A DNA stretch of 64,000 bases from Archilochus colubris (taxonomy: Eukaryota > Chordata > Aves > Apodiformes > Trochilidae). The DNA is taken from NCBI GenBank assembly GCA_023079485.1, contig CM041083.1, positions 141,559,052 to 141,623,051 of the forward strand. Reading direction: 5' to 3'. Of the stretch, positions 26,106-38,340 are shown one piece after another. The notes below the pieces were generated by a model. The model made no database searches and was not told the DNA's origin. It was given only the letters and a program-made list of their open reading frames with translations. The position numbers and the translations under genes are program-made. Position 1 is the stretch's first letter, and each line of letters opens with the position of its first letter.

Positions 26106-26198
26106 CTGTCTTTAGTGGAACTAAACTGGGATGTTTTTTCTTGGTAAACCCACCAAGTACCTGTTCCCTATGAGAAAGCCTACCCAAAGTAGCAGGAA
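26106..26198 (-). CDS. Candidate 93-nt phase-symmetric exon within the MCF2L 5' intron
   Basis: Minus strand: acceptor TTCTTTTGGCAG (AG at 26200-26199), donor ACAG|GTGAGT (GT at 26105-26104), both close to consensus. The 93-nt interior is open in the phase MCF2L requires (1 in, 1 out), with peptide ending GGFTKKKHPSLVPLKT before the split Asp codon. The frame is open for about 37 codons after an upstream TGA. I see no similarity to a known MCF2L N-terminus. An open stretch of this length is quite likely by chance, so only the pair of good splice sites supports it. Confidence 0.18.
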
Positions 26199-27253
26199 CT
26201 GCCAAAAGAACATTAGTTCAACCTAGAAAGTCACGTAAGATTAACAAATCTTATTAATAAGAAAATGGGAAATAAGGCAACACATAATAAAATAAACAAT
26301 AACCAATATAGTCCATGTGATCTTTCAAACATGAACTGTCAGCCTTTACCCAATTTATTGTTGATTTAATTGATCCCTTAAAGTAACTGTCCTGTGATGG
26401 AGTACCTGTTAGTTAATACACTCGAGATTAGGTACCAGCCATCCAGACCCACTAATACAAAGAATTAACCAAGGAACAGGAGTGACAGCAACAACCCTAT
26501 GAAAACAAATGGATTGTTTTTCCTCACTTCACAGTGTTATAAGAGCTCTTTCCCAACACGAGGGGTCAAGGATAGAGGCCAGTGAGGATAAAAAGCTTGG
26601 ACTGATGGTTGCATCTGTTCACAAAATCCCATTTACAGATGGGGAAAAGCTCATCTTTAGCTTCAGCACTCCCAGCCATCAACCAATTCCATGAACAGTA
26701 ACCCGAACAAATCCAGGTCACCCACAGACCACATCTGTGTTCTCACCACTCATCCGCCACAGGGCAGGAACTGTTGATAATCCCAAACCAGTCAGCTGTA
26801 TTGTAATAAATACACCATCTTTATAAGCAGCTCTATGCAGTGCACACCATTAAAAGGTGACTTGAAGAATATAATTCAGGTAATTTATTTTAAATTCTGC
26901 TGTTTCGTTTTGGCCCATTACACAGAGTTTCCTAAGCAGTATCAGATGTTTTTGACTAAAAGTAGATTCAAAAGAAAACACACTCCTTAGAAATGTTTTA
27001 CTTAACTATTACTTTTATGAGGTCATGACCAGCACATTTGATTTTGGAAATAGCTCAAAATTACTGAATGAGTCTCCACACCGGTCCCACAAGTCATGTA
27101 AACTCTGAGACACAGTAAGTGACCCATCTTGGATCAGGTAACAGCATCAGAAACAGGATCTGCATGTGGGCTCTAAGCCCATACACCCTCCTTTCCAGGA
27201 CTGTCACCTAACCAGCTCTGCAGAGTTGTGTGCTCCTAGATCAGTATCTTGTA

Positions 27254-27279
27254 GTCTGAGGATCTTGTAGTCCTCAGAC
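27254..27279. repeat. Perfect inverted repeat, 9-bp arms
   Basis: GTCTGAGGA and TCCTCAGAC separated by TCTTGTAG. A neighbouring direct repeat of ATCTTGTAGTC (27245 and 27262) suggests a local duplication-inversion event. Confidence 0.85.
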
Positions 27280-30200
27280 AAAGATCACAATTCACAGTAT
27301 TTTATTTCTAACTCTTAAATCCAATGTGGCTCAAGGAAAAACAGTCTCAGAGCAGCTAGAAATCCTCCTGCATATGATACACACACTGTACAACACTGAG
27401 ATATGTTTCTTACTTAACAGCACCAAGCTGGTCTCAGATGTTTGCTAGGTAGAGCCTCAGTACCACGTTTGACTGACTTGGTATGGCTATCAATAGCAGT
27501 AGGGGGGTGCTGCCACCTGCAATATAAGAAAGCTGAAAACCAAGCTTCTGTTATCTTAAGTTTTATGCCAATGATATGGGAGTACTTTCCAAACAGACAA
27601 AGAAAGGAAGATTTATGGCCTTCTTTCAGAGGTTAAAACCAACTCTAAGAGATGATGCATCCTTCTGAGAAAGGTATCACACTCCCCCCACCATCAATCA
27701 GTAAGATACAGGAAGCTAGGATTTTGGTGAGCTGGCTAATTCTTTAAGAAAAAAAAAAATCAAACAACAACAAAAAAAGCCATTAATATAAAAGAGGAAA
27801 AAGAACAACATGCAGCATCCTGGCTGTGCTTGCTCTCATTGCCAAGACAGAGACAAAGTACAAACCCACATATTAGTCAACACCACCTGTTCCAGAGCCC
27901 TTTCATGTATCTAACATGGACAACCACTTCTCAGCATGCTTCTGTCTTCAGAAAGCAGAGGAAGTAGTGGAGCAAGTAATTCATGTGAAAAACAAGTACT
28001 ACTTTAAAAATAACCTTATTTCTGGTACTTGCACAACAGATATATACAACAGCCACCCTTCAGGCACCCACCGAGCTCCCTTCTAGCCTTCAAATCTCCT
28101 AAATCCACAGTTACATATGTTTTTCCTGGATGACTCAAGATCTAATAATGACCAGGGCAAAGAGCACTAAAACACAGCTCTGTTTTTGCAACATTACTGT
28201 CCTTCAGTGTTAACCAAGCAGACACACCTTCATCTCTCAGGAGCCATGGTGTCCTTAGACTGAACAATACACATGAAGAAATAGTGCAGAGAGCTCAGCC
28301 TGTGCTGTACAGGAGACTTGGAGCCTGCTCCCACTGTGCTGGAGGGTCAGGATCCCACAGAGAGCATCTCTCTGGAAACTGGTCTCACCTGCCTGGCTAA
28401 ATGGTATTTCAGGGAAAAGTGATAAGTTCCATTCTGCACAGACAGCTTAAAATTTCACTGGGCTACAGGTGCCAAAGGTTCCTGTGAAGCAAAATATAAA
28501 AATATCCTCCTGGGAAAAGAGGGCCTCTTTGCTGTGCACTGTAGGGAACAGCAGCAAGGAAGAACAATAATACTGAAAGCACAAAACCCCTTCTCTGGAC
28601 TTCATGATACAGCTTGAAATACAACCAGAGAGGAGAACTGTGGTATGTGGGCACACATGCTAGCAAGAAGACTCAGGGGCAAATTAAAGCTATATGTTCC
28701 TGATAAGACCTGCATGGATACACATGTATATATTCATAAATGCAAGGATATCCATTTCAGCTTCACTCATGCTCTGCACTTGGCTCAGCTCTCCCTGCCA
28801 CTTCAGCATGGGCTGTGAGATACTGAAACCCAGAGAGCAGAGGAAAATGCTGTGGGAGAAGCTGTTAAAGGGTGCATGCACACCCAGTTGAGGGTAAAAG
28901 GCTGTGTCACCTTAGTTTTATGGAACCCAGAGAAGGAAGCTATAAATGTGGCTTAAGTATACAGGACACCTCTACCTGGTTAATAAAGCACGTGCAAGAG
29001 TGCAGCATTAGAGAGGCAATATTAATGGTAAAGGATGTTAAAAATTTTGGTCAGTTCAATGTTAAAGTATATTAAATGTATTTTTCCTTAGGGGTGGTAT
29101 ACTTAGCAAAAAGCACATCAATAAAACAATGTGGCACTCTGTGGGATTCCACATAATAAAAGCTACCTGTATAGCAAAATATAAAAGTGTGCTCTGAAAA
29201 AGCTGGTAAAATACACCTACCTCACACTTGTAACCATGGAATTTATAATTGGGTGGAGTTTTGAAGTCATTGACCCATTTGATACATCATCTGTTGGCAT
29301 CTAATTTAGCACACTAGACTATTTTAAAGCCCCATTCTTTTTTCTCCTTCTAATCATTCTTGATGCTTTTGTCAAGGAATGAACACAAAAAAGGTTTCCT
29401 TCTTTTTTAAAGTTATGAAGCATTCAAAATTGCCAGTTCTGTCTGGTTTACATCAAAAGCTTCCACAGAATTCAAAATGAGTTTATGTAAACATTATGCA
29501 TCCATACACAGATTTGTGTGTTTGTGTAAATCCATTATACAAAGCAGCTTGTCAAATTTTCATGCAGCCACAAAACTAACCTATTTTGAAACCATTTTGG
29601 CAGTTTTAAACTCAGATGCTAAGTAAAAAAGAAGTCCCCATATCACATGCAAACCTAAATTTAAGCAAGAGCAAGCAATCAAAATTCCTGGTCAGAGAAA
29701 CACAATAAGCTGCCACCCATAGAGAGACATTGCACCCATGAAAATGAGCATACTGGTAATGCCACTAGCTGCTGGACCACTTCAAAGTGAAGGCTGCTCT
29801 TCAATTAATAGGGTGAACCCTTCAATCTTAAGAAAAAATATTCCCAGGAAAAAATGTAAGGAAAGTTACTGGGGGATTATATCTTAAAAGTAGACTTTTC
29901 ATTGCAAGACAATAATAAACTTCAAAGCTTTGAAAAGTACACATCTTCACTTTATACTTTACTTAGACAAAGTAAAACAAAAAGCAAAAAGAAGCTCAGT
30001 AACTTTAAAGGAAGTGCAACACCCCACCAAGGACAGCATTTCCTCCAGCCTCATGACTTCACTTACGAGTTCCTCCTCAAAACCACTGGCCACTGGATGC
30101 AGTTACCACACACCAATTTCCATTTCTAATTTCAAAACTCTCTCTTTTTGATCTTCTGTGAACTGAATTTCAATCAGTTTATAATTTTTCTACTTAGACA

Positions 30201-32953
30201 TCCTTTCTAAACAAGCTCCTGGAAGTATTTAATCATAAGCCTCTCCTTCACCAGACTGCAGGTTTTACCAAGGTTTCTCTTTTCAAAGGGAGAGGCAAAA
30301 GGGACTTTTGTTTAGGTTGAATTTTATCCTGCAGGAGTTAGTAAAAATTTTTATTCTGCAATGTTTGGTGACAGTTCTGTCCATCCACAGCTGCAAAAGC
30401 CAAAGAAATGGATGTGAACTTTTTAAGACCAGTAAGAGCTGGACCTGTAGTTACAGACAGAAACCAAATCACCACTGATGTTAGATAGGTGGTAGGACTA
30501 AAATTCAGGAAAACCAAAAGGATGAGATCCATTTCTACAGCAGCAGTAAGATTAAAGGAACAAGTGGAGGAGCTAAGAAAAAGAAATTTATGTGGAGTTT
30601 GGGGACAGCCAAAAGGGTAACCCAAGAGTGAGTAATGAGAACAGAAATATGTGATGAAAGCAGCACAGGAAATGAACCTGGGAAAGGGAGAACAGGCTTA
30701 TTTTGTATTTTGAAACAATATATATTAACAAGAGCCTTACTCCAAAATGCAAGGAAAACTGATACAAACCATTACAACAAATGAAGTGTTGTGCCACAAT
30801 CACAACTACTTTTATAGTCAAACTATAAAATTTTGTCAGCAATAGGAAACCCTTTTTGTGACTCTTAAAGTAAACAGAATAATTTTCTTCCAGATTAATG
30901 AGATATTCAGGAAACATAAAAACTTTCAGGTCAAAAGATGTGGGAGAATTGGTTCCAACAAAAATATCAGATGCTCCTATAACTGATGAGCACAGATAAA
31001 GGCTGCAAAACTACTTATTACAAAGGAAGGAAAAGAACATTTGCAGAAATCATCATTCCTAAATCCTGAAAAAGCAAACAAGCCAAGAGAGAAATCTGAT
31101 TTTAGTCAGAAATAATATTAAGAGACAGAAAACATTGATTCTATCATATTACATCACTAAAACAATCAGTTTGGGAGCTTTTGGACAAGCTAGTTATGAT
31201 ACTTTTGTAATAGAGGATCATGCATAGTTCCCAAAGAAATAAAAAAATCCAGCTACTAGATCATCTCAATTACCTGTCATTTTATATTGGCAAAACAGGA
31301 GCTGGTCATTTCCATTAAGTCTTACAATAATGTGAGTCAGATTTATGCAGGTAAAGCAAGTTTGCACTTGAAAATAGTCAAACCCACATAAGAGATAGGA
31401 TACAATTGCCACTATCTTCTTAACAACTTCCTACTTTTTAAGACAGTTTTGATTTTGACTCATGATATGGAATTTCTGTGGCCAAGGCACACATGCTGCA
31501 TCAAGCTGCCCGTGCAACCCACAACTCGTTATTCATAGGAAAAAATGTGAAAAAATGAAGGGAAATGAATGCTTTGAGCAGTCCTTAATGTTCATCGTTC
31601 TCTGCTCCTACTGGTTCCCAAAATAGTATCTCAATTTTTCCCATTTCCAGTCCTTTCACTTCTCTAGGATTCAACAAGCTCCACAGTTCCTTCAAGAAAA
31701 GATGAGTCTTAGCACCAGCAAAGAGTAACCAAAGCTCATTTTCCACCTATCAAAAAGAAAAAGATCAGAAAACACACTTAGACTCGCTGCTTCTGGAGAG
31801 CCAACCTGTCTGCTTCCCATTCTGAACAAAAATCTACTGCCTTCCAAGAAAGGAAATCTCACTTTTGCTCAACAAGGCAAGAAAATACCTTATACCTTGT
31901 GCTTAGCAGCACAATATCCTTAGTTAAATTTAATCAATGGAGAAAAGAGAAAGCTTGCACTGTTTGCTCTCTGTAGAAAGACAGGACAGACAATCACACC
32001 TGACCTTTGCCTACTTACTAGATACAGGATTTTAAAGAAAACGTTATTGTATCATTTAAAAAGGTAGTGATCCCTTTAAAAAAGCACTTAAAACCCCCCT
32101 AACTCTGCAAAGAGGTGTTGCAACATCCATTAATAACTGTAACAAAGACACGGAGCTGCTGTAACTGTGTCCTGTTTCTAGTCTCCAGGAAGCAAACAGG
32201 AAACCTATACCCTTACCTGATTGAAAAAGCAGCCAGTCCCTGAGATTTTAATCAACCTAAAGCAACATTTTCCTTCTTTTCCAGTTTCCTGGGATGCTTC
32301 CTGACCCATTCAGGATAGAAGTATGGAGACCAAGCTTTTTAACAGCAGCATTACCTTTGTTTTTCACATTAAATATTGCTACTTGCCCTATTACTGTATT
32401 TACTTTTGGCCTAGGTGTGACAGCTCAACAGGTTTTGTTGTGGATTCAGACAACAAAACCACTCCTCTGCTGAGGGTGGTTCATTAGCATTCGCCTCCAG
32501 CTTCAGCAGGCAGGAGTTTTCAGCATGCCTCAAAAACTTCCACACTATTTTAAGATGTGCAGTAACAAAAATAGATGCACCAGCCATGCAAAAGATGTAC
32601 ACATGCAAACCTTTACCTACCCAGGAGGAAAAACCTATAAAAACTTGGCAACCCATACTGTCCATCACTACCTCCACCAATTAGGATTTTGCAGTCTACA
32701 GAATGTAAAACTTTCTAAGTTTGCCCCTTCTGCAGTTCTGGGGTAATGCCTCAACCTCCAAATACTTCTGAAACAGTTTTGTTTCTTCCTCCTTCCATAA
32801 AAAGAGTGAAGACATTGAGAAGGATGAAATGAAGGCCAAAGAGCACATTCCACTTGTTCTGACACATGCAGCAGCTGAACTAATGCCCATGAATCTTGCA
32901 GAGTAAGAGACCACCCTCAGCCATTCTTCCCCTTCTTCCTCTTGTTGGTTTTG

Positions 32954-32977
32954 AAAAAAAAAAAAAAAAAAAAAAAA
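32954..32977 (+). repeat. A24 mononucleotide run
   Basis: Uninterrupted run of 24 A. No retrocopy is visible upstream on the + strand. Confidence 0.95.
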
Positions 32978-35274
32978 GCATTTATTTTCCACCAGCTCCT
33001 GTCTTACCAAGTGTGTACCTGATTAGCTGAACATAATTTTAACTTAGTCTTTACCCTTGTAGTTTCATTGCGGGGCAAGTGGATCAAAAGTGAGGGCACT
33101 CTTTATAGTTCCCTGCACCATGGTTGCAGCAAATAAGACTTCTCCAATAAAAGTCTCATCCTGCAGTCAATATTTGAAGAATTTAACAGTATCTTTTTAA
33201 CAGGACAGATTTATACCCTTGGTCAAAAGCCTCCCTCTCCCCTTACTCAAACACCCAGTAACTGCTGCTGTTTTGATCCCAATGTTACAGCAGTTTAGCC
33301 TGAGCATGTACACACACACCTTCTCAGGATGCTAAAATCACAATACCAAGGATAACAAGTACAGATAGGCAGTCAATTAAAAGGATATCCAAACAATCAA
33401 ATATACTGTTTAAAGAAAACAACAGTAATGTAAGTAACATAAAGTAACATAAAAAGTATTAAAATTATCACCACTTCCTAACTCCTCCAATTTTGGAGGG
33501 AAAATCCAAGGCAAGAAATTGGATTCCTGTTTAAGAAAAACTTTGTACAGAGTTGGAGAAGTAAGGGAAGAGGGGCCCCCAAATATTCCTTTTTCCCCCC
33601 ATACTAAGATTCTGGAAGTTTTTTCCAGCAGCTCTCAGGGATATTTCTTCATTGGAACTTTTTTTTTCCCCTGCACTATGAACAAATTTGTTGCAGCTAC
33701 ATATGTATAAGATATATTCAGGTCTCTATTATTAGTTGCATGAAATGCCTTTGAAGAGAAAAAAACAATTCACATCCTCTTTTTCATCTCCCTGCTTTAT
33801 TAGCTAGTGAAGGAAGCAGCAGCTCAGCTACAAATAAGAGCATGTAAATACAACAGTTTCTACAAAGAACCACAAAACCCCATTACTTCATTGAGCTCAT
33901 TTCATGTTTTCTTCTTCAAGCAAGAAGGAAGAAGCTCTCACTGTACCTGAGTGGAAGGAAAAGACTTGCTGCTCTACCATCAGCTTGCCCAAAAAAGCAG
34001 CATGCATCCCTCTTGCACCTCCTGGCAGCTGATGGAGCTTCAGCTAACCCAGCTGGGGTGGATTCTCAGGCATTTAAAGATTCACAGGTGCAGCCATCAG
34101 CAGTGAGCTGACAAAGGGCTTGTGCAAATATTCCTTTCCTAAGCAAGTCTTCAGTTCAAGTGCAGTGCTATAAGCCAGCAACCGGGGTTTCTCTTGAAAC
34201 CTGAACACTGAGAAATGGATTTGGTTATAAAGCAAGCCCCCTTGCATCAGCATTTCCACTCAAGTTACTGCCTTCCATGCAATGGCAGGGATTAGGGGCT
34301 AATTAGTATATTTCTGGTGTGCTCTACAATTTGGCAAACTGTAACCCAAAGCCTACTTTGTCACATTTTCTCTGCTCTCATATTATTGTTTTACATCATA
34401 TCACCTCCTCTGACTTGCTTAACTGTGCTCTAAAACATTTCTTCTGTCTCCGAAGCACTGATGCTGTTTGCAGGTACCAACAGCAACCTCTGTTTGTTCC
34501 TTTCCAAAATAAACACAGTCACACAGAGGAAATTGTTTTAAAAAATTTAAACTATTCAAGAGTGAACAAGCCTATTGTTTGGAGAAGAGGCTTCGGGGCA
34601 GTAGTGCAATACCACAACCATGTAGCAGAGCATCCATTAAAAAACCTTACATGGAGCACAAGGATGCGAGGTTGGCGTGCACTGAGGCAGGGAGAGAGGG
34701 GAAAAAGCATTCTCATTGTTTAAATGTAAACAATAATAATAATAGGCTTTCATAATTGAAAGAAGGAAGCAATCTGATGTGGAAAACAGTTGTTATTACA
34801 TTGTTTATGACTCCATGTTCCTGAAAAATATGTCGGGTTACTCTGTAACACAGCAGGGGGCTAAACTGAGGTGACCTGAAATTGGGCGAATGGCTGAAAA
34901 CCCATCTGATAAAATGGGCTTGGGAATACCTGTTCTCTCTCTGGAAGCATGCCAGAGTGGAAAATACTGGGTGGAGAATCCATAACTCCTGTGACTCTAA
35001 AAGCTTTATCCTCAAACCTCCAAATTCCAGTTGTTCAGGCAGAAACCAGATTCACTGCCAAATGCTGGCTTAGGTAAACAAAGCATACCATAAAATGTTT
35101 TATTTTATTAGTATTAGAGAGTCTTGTTTCTCAACTTTGAAATAACTTCTCATTACAGAGGAAAACAATCAAAAAACTCCGTAGCTTCATTTTGTTTTCT
35201 TCAAGGAATCTGTCCCTAAAATACCTCTACAAAAGCACATGACAACAACTGCAAAAATTATTATTATAACTTAC

Positions 35275-35304
35275 CTTGTAGACAAAGAACATACTTTTCA
35301 ATAG
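35275..35304 (-). CDS. Candidate 30-nt microexon within the MCF2L 5' intron
   Basis: A 30-nt minus-strand segment has a strong acceptor on one side (T-rich tract with CTGAT/CTGAC branch-like motifs, then TTCCAG; AG at 35306-35305) and a textbook donor on the other (ACAAG|GTAAGT; GT at 35274-35273). Its length is a multiple of three. In the MCF2L phase (1 in, 1 out) it reads IEKYVLCLQ between two split codons with no stop. It would insert ten residues between an upstream phase-1 exon and the Sec14 exon at 13212. It lies 140 bp from a CR1 but not inside it. It could equally be a cryptic site or part of a noncoding transcript. Confidence 0.25.
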
Positions 35305-35446
35305 CTGGAAGTCAGGAAAAAAAATCAGAGAAGGGATCAAGGTCAAATTTTATCAACCAAAAGGGGAAAATTTTACACTGAAGAGGGTAGCAGAGACCAC
35401 CTGCACTTGCACCTGAAGTCCTTAAACAATCTTTGATAGCCAAAAT

Positions 35447-36510
35447 GGTAGATAGAATCAGGGTGTTCTGGGTTGGAAGAGACCTTAAAGATCATCAAAT
35501 TCCAACCCCCCTTTATGGGCAGGGACACCTCCCACCAGACCAGGTTGCTCAAAGCCCCATCCAACCTGGCCTTGAACACTTACAGGGAGGGGGCAGCCAC
35601 AGCTTCCCTGGGCAACCTGTGCCAGTGTCTCACCACTCTCAAAGGATTTCTTCCTAATGTCTAACCTAAATCTCCCCTCTTCAAGTCTGAAACCATTTCC
35701 CCTTGTCTTCTCACTACACACCTACGTAAAAAGCCCTACCCCAGATTTCTTGTAGGCTCCCTTCAGGTATTGAAAATTGCTCTAAGGTCACCTCAGAGCC
35801 TCCACTTCTCCGGGCTGAGCAACCCCAACTTCTTTAGCCTGGCTTCATAGGAGAGGTGCTACAGCCCTCTGATCATTTTAGTGGCTCTCCTCTGGACATG
35901 TTCCAGGAATTCTGTGTCCTTCTTATGCTGGGGACTCCAGAACTGGACACAGCACTCCAAGTGGGGTCTCACAAGAGCAGAGTAGAGAGGGAGAATTACC
36001 TCCCTCAACTGGCTGCCTGTGCTTCTTTTAATGCAGCCCAGGACCCCGCTGGCTTTCTGTGCTGCAAGACCACATTGATGGCTCATGTTAAGCTTCTGGT
36101 CCACCACCACCACAGCCAAGTCCTTCTTCTTAGGGCTGTCTGCAATCTGTTCTCCTCCCAACCTGTATTCATGCATGGGATTGCCTTGATCCAGCTGCAG
36201 AGCCTTGCACTCAGCCTTGTTAAACTTCATGCAGTTTGCACAAGTCCACTTCTCAAGTCTGTCAAGGTCCCTCTGGATGGCATCCCTTCCCTCCAAAGTG
36301 TTAACTTCACCACACAAACTTGCTGAGGGTGCATTCAATTCCACTGCCCATGTCACCAACAAAGGTGTTAAACAGCACTGGTCTGAGTACTGACCCTTGA
36401 GGAACACCACTCCTCACACGTCTCCATTTGGACACTGAGACATTGATCACAACTCTTGGGGTGTGACCACCCAGCCAGTTCCTTATCTAACATGTGGTCC
36501 TTCCATCAAA
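35447..36510 (-). mobile_element. 1.06-kb CR1 with damaged reverse-transcriptase active-site region
   Basis: The longest well-preserved CR1 here. The minus-strand reading gives the RT segment SGVPQGSVL (around 36383-36415) and then [11 protein letters not shown]. After a frame break a long frame runs from TLEGRDAIQRDLDRLEKW through REVILPLYSALVRPHLE to RRATKMIRGL (35859..36290). Between SKF and TLEG, where CR1 normally has the FADD catalytic motif, about 17 bp are missing, which also shifts the frame. The copy continues to the ORF2 end and the 3' terminus near 35447. It is 5'-truncated in the RT domain, and the (ATTCTATG) tail is reduced to about one unit. It cannot move on its own. Confidence 0.93.
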
Positions 36511-37630
36511 TGATACAGGTGATGCAGAGAGCAAAACACTATCTGTGCCCCACATTCACAGTCGAGTAAGAATGCCTGAACACACTACTAGAGTCCTAGA
36601 GGTTTAAATAATAGAAGCTTGAAAGTGAGTTGAAAGGGAGCTATGTGGTTTTGGGCTGCCAGGAAGGACATATTTTGAGTTTAAGTTTCAAAAACCCAGC
36701 CATGGCATGCAGTATTGGAAAAGTAAAGCTTTTTTAATCTAAAAGGATAGAGGCAGTACCTTGAATTCTTCATTTCACACGCTAGCTCTCTGTAAAAACA
36801 ACTGAACTAATGATTTGATTTCTATAAGTTTTCTGATATACACCTTTTGAATCCACCAAAGATGGATTAAGTAAGAATAAGATAGATATTTGACTAAAAC
36901 AGAAAATGCGTAATTTTTGTCACAAAGACTTAGGAACTGGCATGTAATTCTGCTCAGCAGACACTCTGCATGAAACAAGTTGCTTGTGTTTCATGAAAGG
37001 TTATGACTTTCACCTAAAAGAAGAAAAGGAGAGGAACAGAAACTGCATCTTCTCTTCAATTAAAGACTAAAAAGCAAGTAGCTCCTTCCCCAAAAGCCAG
37101 AGGACACACAGCAACAAGTTCTCCAACTAGTCCTTTGACTTATATTCATATAAACTATATGTCACATACTGTGGAGACTTCTAAAGTGATTCTCAAAGAA
37201 GTAAATCAAAAGATGGAATTCTTTGGAGAATTACTCATGACTAAAGCAACTAAGCAACAATGTTAATACTCTCCCTCTGAAACTCCCATTGGTTTTCAGA
37301 ATACAGCCTCATCCAGATTAAGATGACTGGATGTAATTCATAAAGCTCAAGAGTTATCATAATCCAGGACAACTCCAAGACCAAATTTTCACCAGAACTC
37401 TGCTAGTCATCATTTTTTAAAGTATAATCTTTGTCTAACCACACACATCTGAAATTATAGGATCATTCTCTCCCAAGTGCCCCACCAAATGCTATGTGCT
37501 TGTAAAGAGAACAAAACTCCTTACTAAAAGAGAACTGCAAGATACTCCCACTGAGCCTTTCAAGGGCCTCTTCTAACTTGGTCCCTGGACTCACTTTTCT
37601 GTGGCCTTTGCTTACAGAAGTTCCAAAATT

Positions 37631-37800
37631 CATAGAATCATAGAATTGGCTGAGTTGGAAGGGACCTCAGAGATCAAGTCCAACCCTTGAACCACCGTTG
37701 CAGTTGCTAGACCATGGCACTGAGTGCCACATCCAGTCTCTTTTTAAATATCTCCAGGGATGGAGAATCCACTACTTCCCTGGGCAGCCCATTCCAATGC
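37631..37800 (-). mobile_element. Young, severely 5'-truncated CR1
   Basis: Antisense CR1 of 170 bp with an intact tail (ATAGAATCATAGAATTGGCT). It is the same subfamily as the copies at 8010, 9175 and 52952 (CCATGGCACTGAGTGCCACA). It stops abruptly after GCAGCCCATTCCAATG. Confidence 0.93.
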
Positions 37801-38250
37801 AAATAATTAAATAGAAACTTCTAAATGAGAAATAAACATAAGTCTGATTGAAATAGTTAGATGAGGCTGAAATTCACTGCATGCTGATGGCATCACAGAT
37901 GGAAAAAATTCACAGTTTTTCTACCTGGGAATAGGAAAACAAAGCTCCTACAAAAGATTCCCATAAGAGCCTCTGCTTAGCTTTTTGGCCTCACTCCAAA
38001 AGGAGAGAATGAACCTATTCAACAGGCCAGTCCCTCACCCTGAACTGTGTGCAAGTCGACAAACTCCCTGTCAATGACACCACAGACTGCTGACAGATAC
38101 AGGAGAGCAAGTAAATGTGAAAACTAAGACTGTCAGCAGCTCTTGTCCATTATTTTCAGAAAAAAAAACCCAACCAACAAGACTGAGGAGGGTTTCCTGC
38201 AGAAATTATGTGTGAGGTTGCATTAACTACTGACTAAAATAGAAACTCAT

Positions 38251-38340
38251 TTGTGTGTTGTTTTTTCTTTTTTGTTTTTTCTTTTTTTTGTTTTGTTTTG
38301 TTTCATTTTGTTCTTTGATGTTCTGTTTTGTTTTTTTTTT
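38251..38340 (+). repeat. T-rich low-complexity tract
   Basis: About 90 bp of T runs broken by single C or G, including several TTTTG units and a final T10. Confidence 0.9.

Larger units (their letters stand above)
23313..35274. other. Unannotated intronic DNA
   Basis: AT-rich sequence with no recognised repeat family. It holds two of the weak exon candidates (23910..24000 and 26106..26198), an inverted repeat at 27254 and an A24 run at 32954. Some further donor-like sites occur on the minus strand, such as CAG|GTGAGA near 28385 and CAG|GTAAGG near 32213, without coding support. Confidence 0.5.

Noticed and set aside
28386..28430. 45-nt phase-symmetric segment between CTGTGCAG and GCAG|GTGAGA
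   Set aside because: Similar in kind to the microexon at 35275 but with a poorer acceptor; shows how often such pairs arise by chance.
32411..32680. Minus-strand frame that could end at TAG|GTAAAG in MCF2L phase
   Set aside because: Weak donor, no homology, and the predicted start is not an ATG; considered chance.
34319..34723. 134-codon plus-strand frame
   Set aside because: No recognisable domain; composition typical of noncoding AT-rich DNA.
35859..36410. 183-codon minus-strand frame as a host gene
   Set aside because: It is CR1 ORF2 C-terminal sequence (EVILPLYSALVRPHLE and similar), not a cellular gene.
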